A stretch of 9,237 nucleotides of DNA, taken from positions 1 through 9,237 of the forward strand of contig CBDVCD010000127.1 in the NCBI GenBank assembly GCA_965372385.1, written 5' to 3'. Position numbers and translations under genes: made by a program. Of this stretch, positions 1 through 6,195 are shown piece after piece (within the stretch, counting starts at the first letter, position 1; every line of letters begins with the position of its first letter). Origin of the DNA: JASJBU01 sp965372385 (lineage in GTDB: Bacteria > Pseudomonadota > Gammaproteobacteria > Chromatiales > Chromatiaceae). The notes under the pieces are model-generated. The model saw nothing but the letters and a program-made list of their open reading frames with translations. It was not told where the DNA came from and made no database searches.

Positions 1-643
1 GCCTCACCATTTCAAGGGCACCCATATGTCCCGATTCGTCGAGATTCTCAATGGGCAAGAGACTGAGGTGACCGTCACTTCGTTTAAAGACATGCTGGTT
101 GAAATGACCGATCGACTGGAGGCGGAATCCGGCCACGTCGAGATGAGTTTCCCCTTCTTCATCAATAAAACCGCGCCGGTTTCCGGGGTGAAGAGCCTGC
201 TGGACTACAGTGTCACCCTGATTGGCGAAATCCATGATGGCAAATCCTCCATCGATATCAAGGTGGTGGTGCCGGTCACCAGCCTCTGCCCCTGCTCCAA
301 GAAGATCTCCGAGCGCGGCGCCCATAACCAACGCTCCCATGTCACCGTGCAGGCCCGCACCAATGGATTTATCTGGATCGAGGAGATCATCGACCTGGTG
401 GAAAAGGAGGCCTCCTGCGAACTCTACGGACTGCTCAAGCGTCCGGATGAGAAATACGTGACCGAACGGGCCTACGACAACCCGAAATTCGTGGAAGACA
501 TGGTGCGGGATGTGGCGGTACGCCTGAACAATGAGGAGCGTGTCAGCGCCTATATCGTGGAATCAGAGAATTTCGAATCGATCCACAACCACTCGGCCTA
601 TGCGCTGATCGAGCGGGACAAGGCTATCGACCCGGTAAACTGA
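1..643 (+). CDS. folE2: GTP cyclohydrolase I, FolE2 type (5' end outside window)
   Basis: FolE2 converts GTP to 7,8-dihydroneopterin triphosphate, the first step of tetrahydrofolate synthesis, in the cytoplasm. It is the alternative family unrelated in sequence to classical FolE. The reading frame is open through the left edge: the codons before the ATG at 26 read HHFKGTH, the conserved run before MSRFVE in this family. The ATG at 26 is therefore internal and the gene starts upstream of the window. Family signatures present, numbered from that internal Met, are SLCPCSK at about 86-92 (metal/active-site Cys region) followed by SERGAHNQRSHV, and the C-terminal FESIHNHSAYA. About 213 residues are visible, against a usual length of roughly 260-300. 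The stop (TGA) is 27 bp from the convergent protease stop. Substrate and reaction are inferred from family membership. Confidence 0.96.
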   Translation, partial: PHHFKGTHMSRFVEILNGQETEVTVTSFKDMLVEMTDRLEAESGHVEMSFPFFINKTAPVSGVKSLLDYSVTLIGEIHDGKSSIDIKVVVPVTSLCPCSKKISERGAHNQRSHVTVQARTNGFIWIEEIIDLVEKEASCELYGLLKRPDEKYVTERAYDNPKFVEDMVRDVAVRLNNEERVSAYIVESENFESIHNHSAYALIERDKAIDPVN

Positions 644-670
644 GCAGCCAAGCCGCCCGCTTATCTCGGG

Positions 671-1309
671 TTAAAACTTCTTCTCCAGCAGCAGTAGCGG
701 GCCCTGATTCTCCATGTTCACTCGATTCAGAAAACTCATGCCCAGCAGCGCCTTCCCCGTGCTGTCCGCTTCGATGACGAATCCCCGCACTTGGGTCAGG
801 ATGATGTCACCCACCTGGACCCGCTCCAGCGTTATCTCATAGGCGGGTGCCCTGCCGTTGGCGGTATTCACTGCGATCCGCCTGCCCTCGAGCTTATAGG
901 GAATACCCAGACGCAGGGCTTCGCTGGCATGCAATGCCACCGCGGATGCCCCCGTATCCACCAGAAAATCCACCGTACGACCATTGATGCTGCCCACCGT
1001 GGTGTAAGCCCCTGCCCCGTTGCGCCAGATCTTGGCGGTCAGCTTTTCAGGTTTACTGAAGCTGGTGTTTATATGATTGCCCAGCAGATAAGAACGGCGC
1101 TCGCCCTCCAGCTCGATCACCGCTTCCCGGCTATTGGCCGAGATCAGCACAGCCCCTTCCGGTGAGGGCTTATTTAGCTTGAGCAGACGACGAACCCCAT
1201 CGATCTTCACCATCGTCTTGTCGGTAAACAGGGCCTCGATGGAGATCCGCTCCACGGCCATAGCTGGCGGCGTAAAAATCAGCAGTATGAAAATCAGTCT
1301 TTTATACAT
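671..1309 (-). CDS. secreted retropepsin-like (clan AA) aspartic protease
   Basis: A 212-residue protein. It has an N-terminal signal peptide (residues 1-18, ending PPAMA, with cleavage likely before VERI), so export to the periplasm is likely. The catalytic signature is FLVDTGAS at 115-122, with Asp118 as the active-site aspartate. A second retropepsin-type motif, ALLGMSFL, lies at 187-194. One DTG motif per chain means the active enzyme should be a homodimer, as in retropepsins. About 85 residues between signal and protease domain are poorly conserved and may be a beta-rich prodomain. The ATG follows the pgpA stop directly (TGAATG) and GGTGG lies 5 nt upstream, so it is probably translated together with pgpA. 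Substrate is unknown. The family is the bacterial DTGA-type (TIGR02281-like) group; the specific function is not assigned. Confidence 0.85.
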   Translation of the reverse strand: MYKRLIFILLIFTPPAMAVERISIEALFTDKTMVKIDGVRRLLKLNKPSPEGAVLISANSREAVIELEGERRSYLLGNHINTSFSKPEKLTAKIWRNGAGAYTTVGSINGRTVDFLVDTGASAVALHASEALRLGIPYKLEGRRIAVNTANGRAPAYEITLERVQVGDIILTQVRGFVIEADSTGKALLGMSFLNRVNMENQGPLLLLEKKF

Positions 1310-1798
1310 TCAAACCACCAGCCAAGGCTCAATCAGCAATATCACCAACAGTGCGTAGATACCGGCCAGCAGGTCATCCAGCATGATGCCAAATCCACCC
1401 TCTACCTGCCGATCTATCGTGCGTATCGGCCAGGGTTTGAGAATATCGAAGAGGCGGAACAGCAGGAAACCGATCAAGATCCATAACCACCCCGCCGGGG
1501 CGAAGGTCATGGTGACCAGATAGCCGACGATCTCGTCCCAGACTATACCGCCATGGTCATGCACCCCAAGATCACGGGAGGTCCGCTCACAGAGCCAGAC
1601 ACCGGCGATAAATGCAACCAGCAGGGTGCTCAGATAGGAGATCAGCGGCAGTGGCGCCAGCAGCAGATAGAGGGGTATGGCCACCAGGGTACCAAAGGTG
1701 CCCGGTGCAAACGGCAGGGTCCCGGCACCAAAGCCAAAGGCCAGCAGATGGGCCGGATGGCGCAGATCGAGGCCGGGAATGGAGGGTCTGTCAGTCAT
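1310..1798 (-). CDS. pgpA: phosphatidylglycerophosphatase A
   Basis: PgpA dephosphorylates phosphatidylglycerol phosphate to phosphatidylglycerol in the inner membrane. The protein has 162 residues, close to the roughly 170 of E. coli PgpA. Family motifs are FGAGTLPFAPGTFGTL at about 23-38, HDHGGIVWDEIVG at 80-92 and GGFGIMLDDLLAGIYA at 134-149, after the FRLFDILKPWPIR run. Several hydrophobic segments flank them (about 37-70, 92-118 and 143-160). The ATG at 1798 is preferred because the protein then starts MTDRPSIPG, just before the conserved region. It overlaps the thiL stop by 8 bp (ATGACTGA) and has no clear ribosome binding site of its own, which suggests translational coupling to thiL. 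An in-frame start at 1849 would add 17 residues lying entirely inside thiL and is less likely. Confidence 0.94.
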   Translation of the reverse strand: MTDRPSIPGLDLRHPAHLLAFGFGAGTLPFAPGTFGTLVAIPLYLLLAPLPLISYLSTLLVAFIAGVWLCERTSRDLGVHDHGGIVWDEIVGYLVTMTFAPAGWLWILIGFLLFRLFDILKPWPIRTIDRQVEGGFGIMLDDLLAGIYALLVILLIEPWLVV

Positions 1799-2765
1799 CG
1801 GAGGAGAAATGATCGTAGCCGTTTCCAGCGTGTTCCCAGAGGGTAGCATCTTCGCGTAGACAGCGCAGGCCCGGCTTTGCCTCGATCACACCGATCCGGG
1901 TCATCGGCAGGGCTAATCGATCACTGATCCTCTCTATCTCAGCCTCCTCCTCTGGAGGCAGGGTAAAGCAGAGCTCATAGTCATCCCCCGAGGCAAGTGG
2001 CAAAGACCAATCCCTCTCCTCATGCAAGGCCGTCTTGACCTCGTCTGACAGCGGTATCCGGGAAAGGAGGATCTCAGCCCCCACTCCGCTGAGCTCCAGG
2101 ATATGTCCCAGATCCGCCAGCAGGCCATCGGAGATATCGATCGCGGCCGTAGCGATTCCCCGCAGCGCCAGGCCCGCCGCGAGCCTTGGTTCCGGTCGCT
2201 CCAGACGCTGTTGCAAACCCGAGCCAACCGCTTCCCAGGGTGATCCCTGCCGGCGTTTGCGCAGGGCCAGTCCGGCATCGCCCAGGCTGCCTGTCACAAA
2301 GATCAGATCCCCCACCCGGGCACCAGCTCTGCGCATGCCCTGCCCTGGCGGTAGCAGACCATGGGCCTGGACAGTGATCGCAAGAGGTCCACGGGTGGTG
2401 TCCCCCCCCACCAGTTGCACGGCATGCCGTTGCGCCAGGGCGGCAAAGCCCCGGCTGAAGCCGGCCAGCCAGGCCTCATCCGGTCCCGGCAGGGTCAACG
2501 CCAGAGTCACCCAGGCCGGCTCGGCGCCCATGGCGGCGAGATCGCTGAGATTGACCGCCAGGGCCTTATGGCCCAATGCCTCCGGATCTACATCGGGAAA
2601 GAAGTGGATACCCGCCACCAGGGTGTCCATGGTGACCGCGAGTTGCATGCCATTGGGTACCTGCAGCAAGGCACAATCATCCTCAATGCCCAACAGGACG
2701 TCGTCTCGCGGCAGGGTAATCGCGGAGAAGTAACGCTTGATCAGCTCAAATTCACTTAAGGCCAC
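1791..2765 (-). CDS. thiL: thiamine-monophosphate kinase
   Basis: ThiL phosphorylates thiamine monophosphate to thiamine diphosphate with ATP, the last step of cofactor synthesis. At 324 residues it matches the usual length (about 325). Landmarks are EFELIKRYF at 5-13, GIEDDCALL at 26-34 (metal/phosphate-binding aspartates), MDTLVAGIHF at 46-55, NLSDLAAMGAEP at 72-83, VGGDTTRG at 119-126, AIDISDGLLADLG at 208-220 and SGDDYELCFT at 259-268. The start codon is GTG at 2765, with GAGG about 8 nt upstream on the coding strand. The gene lies downstream of nusB, as in many gammaproteobacteria, but the gap here (270 bp) is filled by inverted-repeat DNA. A copy of a short motif from that region coincides with the GTG start codons. 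Confidence 0.96.
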   Translation of the reverse strand: MALSEFELIKRYFSAITLPRDDVLLGIEDDCALLQVPNGMQLAVTMDTLVAGIHFFPDVDPEALGHKALAVNLSDLAAMGAEPAWVTLALTLPGPDEAWLAGFSRGFAALAQRHAVQLVGGDTTRGPLAITVQAHGLLPPGQGMRRAGARVGDLIFVTGSLGDAGLALRKRRQGSPWEAVGSGLQQRLERPEPRLAAGLALRGIATAAIDISDGLLADLGHILELSGVGAEILLSRIPLSDEVKTALHEERDWSLPLASGDDYELCFTLPPEEEAEIERISDRLALPMTRIGVIEAKPGLRCLREDATLWEHAGNGYDHFSSDD

Positions 2766-2766
2766 A
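2755..2766 (+). repeat. motif copy A (CTTAAGGCCAC), over the thiL start
   Basis: CTTAAGGCCACA, overlapping the first codons of thiL (GTG GCC TTA AG on the other strand). It resembles three other copies in this intergenic region: one at 2817-2840 on the same strand, and ones at 2988-3012 and 3020-3039 on the opposite strand. With these it forms a nested inverted-repeat arrangement. The copy is short, so chance similarity is possible. Confidence 0.35.
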
Positions 2767-2816
2767 AATTATGCCTCAGGAGGAGAGGCCCTCACCGGGG
2801 CAACCCTTATGCTCAC

Positions 2817-2840
2817 CTTAGGGCTGCGAAAAAAATGATT
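2817..2840 (+). repeat. motif copy B (CTTAGGGCTGCGAAAAAAA)
   Basis: CTTAGGGCTGCGA followed by an A run and TGATT. Read on the opposite strand, 2988-3012 gives CTTAAGGGCCACGG, an A run and GATT, so B and C form an imperfect inverted pair flanking the 115-bp element. The gap from B to the left arm of the element is about 34 bp, while C touches the right arm. The left side therefore appears to carry extra sequence. A 6-bp inverted pair, GATTTG/CAAATC, brackets that extra stretch. Confidence 0.5.
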
Positions 2841-2874
2841 TGCCCGAAGAGGGGCGTGAGATAGGACAAATCTT

Positions 2875-2989
2875 TTGGTGATTAGATACAAAGCTCAGCA
2901 GACAGCAATGCCTGATTCCTTCCCCCTGGAGGGGGAAGGTTAGGATGGGGGTGGAAATGCGGTTGCTGAGCTTTGCATCTAATCACCAA
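2875..2989. repeat. 115-bp inverted-repeat element (MITE/REP-like)
   Basis: The left arm at 2875-2900 (begins TTGGTGATTAG) and the right arm at 2964-2989 (ends CTAATCACCAA) are 26-bp inverted repeats with one mismatch (A at 2888 against C at 2976). The interior carries a perfect GC-rich palindrome and a G-rich tail, GGTTAGGATGGGGGTGG. No reading frame of note lies inside. The structure fits a non-autonomous repeat such as a MITE or a REP doublet. As RNA it would fold into a long hairpin inside the nusB-thiL transcript. Neither palindrome nor arms are followed by a T run, so a terminator is not supported. No target-site duplication could be defined. Confidence 0.75.
2918..2939. repeat. REP-like palindrome CCTTCCCCCT-GG-AGGGGGAAGG
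   Basis: Ten-base arms (2918-2927 and 2930-2939) pair perfectly around a 2-base centre (GG). The palindrome plus the following GGTTAGGATGGGGGTG resembles, from memory, a widespread intergenic palindromic repeat of many proteobacterial genomes. Here it lies in the centre of the 115-bp inverted-repeat element. Copy number in this genome cannot be judged from one window. Confidence 0.75.
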
Positions 2990-3012
2990 TCTTTTTTTCC
3001 GTGGCCCTTAAG
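2988..3012 (-). repeat. motif copy C (CTTAAGGGCCACGGAAAAAAA)
   Basis: Minus-strand copy of the motif, directly adjoining the right arm of the 115-bp element. It is the inverted partner of the copy at 2817-2840, with one-base insertions and a few substitutions. Confidence 0.5.
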
Positions 3013-3019
3013 TTAGTGC

Positions 3020-3039
3020 TGCTTTTCCGCGACCCTTAG
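3020..3039 (-). repeat. motif copy D (CTAAGGGTCGCGGAAAAGCA), over the nusB stop
   Basis: Minus-strand copy of the motif lying over the nusB stop codon (TAA at 3038-3036). It is a near tandem of copy C, 8 bp away, and the outer inverted partner of the copy at the thiL start. Only about 12 of 16 aligned positions agree, so the relation is suggestive. Confidence 0.35.
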
Positions 3040-3485
3040 TGACGGGATTTGCTCTTGGCCCTGGCCTTGACCTCAGCCTCGCGGACCTTCTTCGCAACCT
3101 GGTCGAGCACCCCATTGACGAACCGGTGACCCTGCTCGGCGCCGAATACTTTCGCCAGCTCCACCGCCTCGTTGATCACTACCCGGTAGGGCACCTCCAG
3201 GTGGAAGGACAACTCATAGGCACCGATACGCAGCACCGCCCGTTCCACCGGATCGACACTCTCGATGGCCCGGTCCAGGGCTGGTTTCAACATCGCGTCC
3301 AACTCCGAGAGGTGGTTGGGCACGCCATGCAGCAGATCCTTAAAGTAGGGAACCTCGAAGCTCTGGATATCCTGCTCTTCCAGAAACTGGTTGAAGATGT
3401 CATTGAGGTCCTGTCCCGCCATCTGCCATTGGTAGAGGGCCTGTACCGCATGGCGTCGAGACTGGCTGCGCTTCTTCTGGTTCAT
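3036..3485 (-). CDS. nusB: transcription antitermination factor NusB
   Basis: NusB binds boxA RNA together with NusE (ribosomal protein S10) and supports antitermination on rRNA operons. The all-helical protein has 149 residues (E. coli 139). Family motifs are RRHAVQALYQWQMAG at 10-24 and the C-terminal AVLRIGAYELSFHLEVPYRVVINEAVELAK region followed by FGAEQGHRFVNGVLDQVA. Basic tails (KKRSQSRR at the N terminus, KARAKSKSRH at the C terminus) fit RNA binding. The ATG overlaps the ribH stop by one base (TGATG), so the two are probably translationally coupled. The stop lies at the edge of the inverted-repeat region. Confidence 0.96.
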   Translation of the reverse strand: MNQKKRSQSRRHAVQALYQWQMAGQDLNDIFNQFLEEQDIQSFEVPYFKDLLHGVPNHLSELDAMLKPALDRAIESVDPVERAVLRIGAYELSFHLEVPYRVVINEAVELAKVFGAEQGHRFVNGVLDQVAKKVREAEVKARAKSKSRH

Positions 3486-3955
3486 CAGCCAATCCGACGC
3501 AACAGATTGACCATCTCGATCGCGGACAGGGTGGCCTCGGCCCCCTTGTTGCCGGCCTTGGTGCCGGCGCGTTCGATGGCCTGCTCGATAGTGTCCACCG
3601 TCAACACACCAAAAGCGATCGGCACGCCATGTTTAAGACTGACCTGGGACATGCCCTTGACGCACTCACCCGCGACATAATCGAAGTGCGGGGTACCACC
3701 TCGAATGACCGCCCCCAAGGCGATGATGGCGTCATACTCTCCTTTTGCGGCAATCTTCTCCAATGCCACCGGCATCTCGAAGGCACCCGGCAGGCGTACC
3801 AGGGTAATGTCCTTCTCCTCGGCCCCATGCCGTTTCAGGGTATCTATCGCCCCATCCACCAGGCTCTCGACAATAAAACTGTTGAAACGCGCCGCCACCA
3901 GGCAAAAACGCGCATTTTCGACGATCAATCCGCCTTCAATGGTTTCGATGGTCAT
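3485..3955 (-). CDS. ribH: 6,7-dimethyl-8-ribityllumazine synthase
   Basis: RibH condenses 5-amino-6-ribitylaminouracil with 3,4-dihydroxy-2-butanone 4-phosphate to give the lumazine precursor of riboflavin, usually as a hollow icosahedral or pentameric assembly. The protein has 156 residues, as in E. coli. Motifs are ARFNSFIVESLVDGA (substrate pocket), PGAFEMPVALEKIA, and GAVIRGGTPHFDYV containing the catalytic-region His, then FGVLTVDT. The ATG at 3955 is chosen because AGGGTGA lies 8 nt upstream (spacing counted from AGGG). A GTG at 3964 would add three residues, but its AGG directly abuts the start codon. The substrate partner is made by the upstream ribBX, 76 bp away. Confidence 0.96.
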   Translation of the reverse strand: MTIETIEGGLIVENARFCLVAARFNSFIVESLVDGAIDTLKRHGAEEKDITLVRLPGAFEMPVALEKIAAKGEYDAIIALGAVIRGGTPHFDYVAGECVKGMSQVSLKHGVPIAFGVLTVDTIEQAIERAGTKAGNKGAEATLSAIEMVNLLRRIG

Positions 3956-4031
3956 GCTTGTCACCCTGCAAATAAAACCTGTGAAATGTTAACCGATTTC
4001 TGTGTTCCATCAATACAACCTTGACGGAGCA

Positions 4032-5147
4032 CTAGATGCAACCCACGTATTCGATCACTTCCATACCGAAGCCGGATAGTCCATGAATGCTCTTCGGCGC
4101 ACTCAGCACGCGCATCTTGCGCACGCCCAGATTGGAGAGGATCTGGGCGCCGACACCATAGGTCCTCAGCTCCTTACTGTTGTCTTGCTTGAGGAAGGCC
4201 TCATCGGTCGGGGCTTGTACCTGCATACCCATCATACGCTGGACGATCTCTCGCGGGGTATCGTGATTGCGTAGCACCACGATGACGCCTTCCCCGGCCT
4301 CATCGATCTGCCGCATGGCATTTCGCAGCGGCCAGCCACACTCACCACCCTCGGCGGCAAACAGGTCACAGAGACTGTTTTGCATATGTACCCTGACCAG
4401 GGTCGGATTGTCTGGAGACGGATGCCCCATAACCAGTGCCAAATGGAGTTCGTTGTAGACTATATCCTGGAAGGCAACCAGTCTGAACTCGCCATATTCG
4501 GTTGGCAAATGACACTCGCTGACCCGCTCTACAGTTTGCTCGTTACGCACCCGGTAATGGATCAGATCGGCGATGGTGCCAATCTTCAGGTCATGCGCCT
4601 CGGCAAATCTCTCCAGGTCCGGCCGTCGCGCCATGGAGCCGTCCTCGTTGAGGATCTCGACAATCACGGAGGCAGGGGACATGCCCGCAAGCCGCGCCAG
4701 ATCACAACCGGCTTCAGTATGACCTGCCCTGACCAACACACCACCTGGCTGAGCCATGAGCGGAAAGATATGGCCGGGTTGAACCAGATCCTGCGGTTGG
4801 GCATCGGCCGCCACGGCGGCCAGCACCGTCGTCGCACGGTCCGCCGCTGAGATACCGGTGGTTACCCCGCTGGCCGCCTCGATAGAGACGGTGAAGTTGG
4901 TGGATGTCAGCTTATCGTCGGTGGGCACCATCAGGGGCAAGCGGAGCTGGCTGCAGTGTTCCCTGGTCAGGGTCAGGCAGATCAGACCGCGCCCATAGCG
5001 GGCCATGAAATTGATGGCATCCGGGGTGACGCTCTCAGCCGCCATGATGAGATCGCCCTCGTTCTCCCGGTCCTCGTCATCCATGATGATGACCATCTTT
5101 CCCTGCTTCAGGTCTGCGATGATTTCTTCGGTGCTATTCAGGGCCAT
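4032..5147 (-). CDS. ribBX: 3,4-dihydroxy-2-butanone-4-phosphate synthase with degenerate GTP cyclohydrolase II-like domain
   Basis: A 371-residue two-domain protein. Residues 1-203 form the RibB domain, which converts ribulose 5-phosphate to formate and 3,4-dihydroxy-2-butanone 4-phosphate. DDEDRENEGDLIMAAE at 23-38 and HIFPLMAQPGGVLVRAGHTEA at 126-146 hold the metal and catalytic residues and look intact. Residues 206-371 align with GTP cyclohydrolase II (RibA) but lack its chemistry. Where E. coli RibA has RVHSEC...CDCG, this protein has RVHMQNSLCDLFAAEGGECG at 252-271, keeping only the last of three zinc cysteines. The YHRQEGR segment reads VLRNHDT. This matches the RibBX hybrid described in Proteobacteria, so a separate RibA is expected elsewhere. 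The ATG at 5147 gives the family-typical start MALNSTEEII. An upstream in-frame start at 5210 adds 21 atypical residues. Confidence 0.93.
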   Translation of the reverse strand: MALNSTEEIIADLKQGKMVIIMDDEDRENEGDLIMAAESVTPDAINFMARYGRGLICLTLTREHCSQLRLPLMVPTDDKLTSTNFTVSIEAASGVTTGISAADRATTVLAAVAADAQPQDLVQPGHIFPLMAQPGGVLVRAGHTEAGCDLARLAGMSPASVIVEILNEDGSMARRPDLERFAEAHDLKIGTIADLIHYRVRNEQTVERVSECHLPTEYGEFRLVAFQDIVYNELHLALVMGHPSPDNPTLVRVHMQNSLCDLFAAEGGECGWPLRNAMRQIDEAGEGVIVVLRNHDTPREIVQRMMGMQVQAPTDEAFLKQDNSKELRTYGVGAQILSNLGVRKMRVLSAPKSIHGLSGFGMEVIEYVGCI

Positions 5148-5693
5148 ATCCGCTACTGGTTGATAATAAAGCGAACCGATAATTCTATCAGAGGCCCAGC
5201 TCCATAACACCCTGAATTCTCGCGGTCATTTCACCTAGGAAACGACTGAGAACCCGAAGTCAAGAATCTCATCGCCGGCAGACCAACCTGCGTTTGCGGC
5301 TCCAGACACCAACCTGTGCCAAACCGGGATCTCGCCGGATTTCCTGATGCCGCTGGTTGACTGAGTTCGGTCAGGGAAAGTCATTCAGATAACAAATAGT
5401 GAACGACTTGTAAGCGCCTATTCCGGACATCGATGGAATTTTCACGATAGGCCGGAATCGACCCACAGCTGCCAATTGGAGAAAAAGCCTGAACGACTGT
5501 AGCTGCGACGTAGCAGACTATTCATGAATTGAAATCAAATTTCAAAGTTCACAAAAAGCGGCCATTCTCAGATGCCAGTTAATATGAGGGACCAGCACTG
5601 CCTTCCATGCCTGAGATCCAAAGGTTTGGTGCTTCCTCAGGTCATTGGAGCAGGTTCTATCGATATTGAAACTATAAATGAATAATCCTTTGG
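5148..5693. other. non-coding stretch with short degenerate repeats, no gene seen
   Basis: I find no convincing reading frame on either strand. The side next to ribBX should hold the promoter of the rib operon, but no clear -35/-10 pair or FMN-riboswitch consensus was recognised. Repeated words are visible: GAACGACTTGTAAGCG at 5401 against GAACGACTGTAGCTG at 5491; AAGCGCCTATTC at 5412 against AAGCGGCCATTC at 5556; CAGACCAACCTG at 5279 against CAGACACCAACCTG at 5303. ATTCCGG at 5420-5426 pairs with CCGGAAT at 5452-5458. This looks like decayed repeat DNA or an eroded gene. Confidence 0.5.
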
Positions 5694-5699
5694 TTATTC
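5680..5699 (-). terminator. possible weak hairpin at the end of the 132-aa gene
   Basis: On the minus strand GAATAACC, loop AAA, GGATTATTC can pair with one bulged A, spanning the stop codon of the small secreted protein. It is followed by ATTTATAG rather than a clean T run, and the stem is A+T-rich, so support for a terminator is weak. Confidence 0.25.
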
Positions 5700-6092
5700 C
5701 ACGAAGTACGTAAAAGTTTCTATTCTCATTTTCACCTTAACCTCAGTTCCTTTGGTATGCAGAAGCTCATTCACTTTTTGTGCCTCGGCATCAGTTAGAT
5801 CCACAGAGGCTCGGGCTACATTCAAAACTTGAAATGCACCTGTGATCTTGAAGCTCGTCGTACTACCATCGGGAGAAATGAAGTTTATGTTATTCATAAC
5901 GGCACCAACGGTCCGGTTCACAGGTGCCCAGACTTTAATCTTTAACTGATTGTCAACAACATCAAGTTGAGCTGTCTTCGCTCTAGTTACGGCATTCTTT
6001 GACCTGAGTTCTACAGCACCTGCATCTGCAACCGCTAAACTGATAATCATCAACACGCTAAAAAATGCATGTGACAGGGTTGCTCTTTTCAT
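5694..6092 (-). CDS. small secreted protein of unknown function
   Basis: A 132-residue protein with a clear signal peptide: basic start MKRATLSH, hydrophobic core FFSVLMIISLAVA, likely cleavage after DAGA at about 26. The mature part of about 106 residues has no cysteine, alternates short hydrophobic and polar stretches (KIKVWAPVNRTVGAVMNNINF, VKVKMRIETFTYF) and is probably beta-rich. I do not recognise the family. GGAA lies 8 nt before the ATG, a usable ribosome binding site. It lies 103 bp downstream of the sulfatase on the same strand with a strong hairpin between them, so cotranscription is uncertain. Base composition is clearly more A+T-rich than the rib operon. An accessory role to the sulfatase is possible but unsupported. 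Confidence 0.75.
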   Translation of the reverse strand: MKRATLSHAFFSVLMIISLAVADAGAVELRSKNAVTRAKTAQLDVVDNQLKIKVWAPVNRTVGAVMNNINFISPDGSTTSFKITGAFQVLNVARASVDLTDAEAQKVNELLHTKGTEVKVKMRIETFTYFVE

Positions 6093-6151
6093 TTTTGTAT
6101 TTCCATAGACAATATCCGCATCATTCTACACCGATCATGTCTGAGTTAGTA

Positions 6152-6186
6152 GCGGGAGGCACATGATTTTCCACAAAGCCTCCCGC
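6152..6186 (-). terminator. perfect 9-bp hairpin after the sulfatase gene
   Basis: GCGGGAGGC (6152-6160) pairs perfectly with GCCTCCCGC (6178-6186) around a 17-base loop. It starts 9 bp after the sulfatase stop. No T run follows on either strand, so this may be a transcript-stabilising or attenuating hairpin rather than a classical intrinsic terminator. Position right after a stop codon favours a 3'-end role for the sulfatase mRNA. Confidence 0.45.
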
Positions 6187-6195
6187 CCTATATCC

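Noticed and set aside
644..670. Terminator between the convergent folE2 and protease genes
   Set aside because: Only a 4-bp CCCG/CGGG stem with no T run is visible in 27 bp.
2035..2733. Long plus-strand open frame opposite thiL
   Set aside because: It is Arg/Ser/Pro/Ala-rich, as expected for the shadow of a GC-rich gene. The thiL motifs on the minus strand are unmistakable.
2875..2989. CRISPR-like repeat or intrinsic terminator
   Set aside because: There is only one inverted pair, no direct repeat-spacer pattern and no T run after the stem.
3039..3680. Plus-strand open frame opposite nusB and ribH
   Set aside because: It spans two well-recognised genes on the other strand and shows no family resemblance or ribosome binding site.
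5211..5340. FMN riboswitch upstream of ribBX
   Set aside because: AGGTGAAAT followed by GACCGCG on the minus strand recalls part of the RFN consensus, but the conserved order of helices and the closing sequence are not found.
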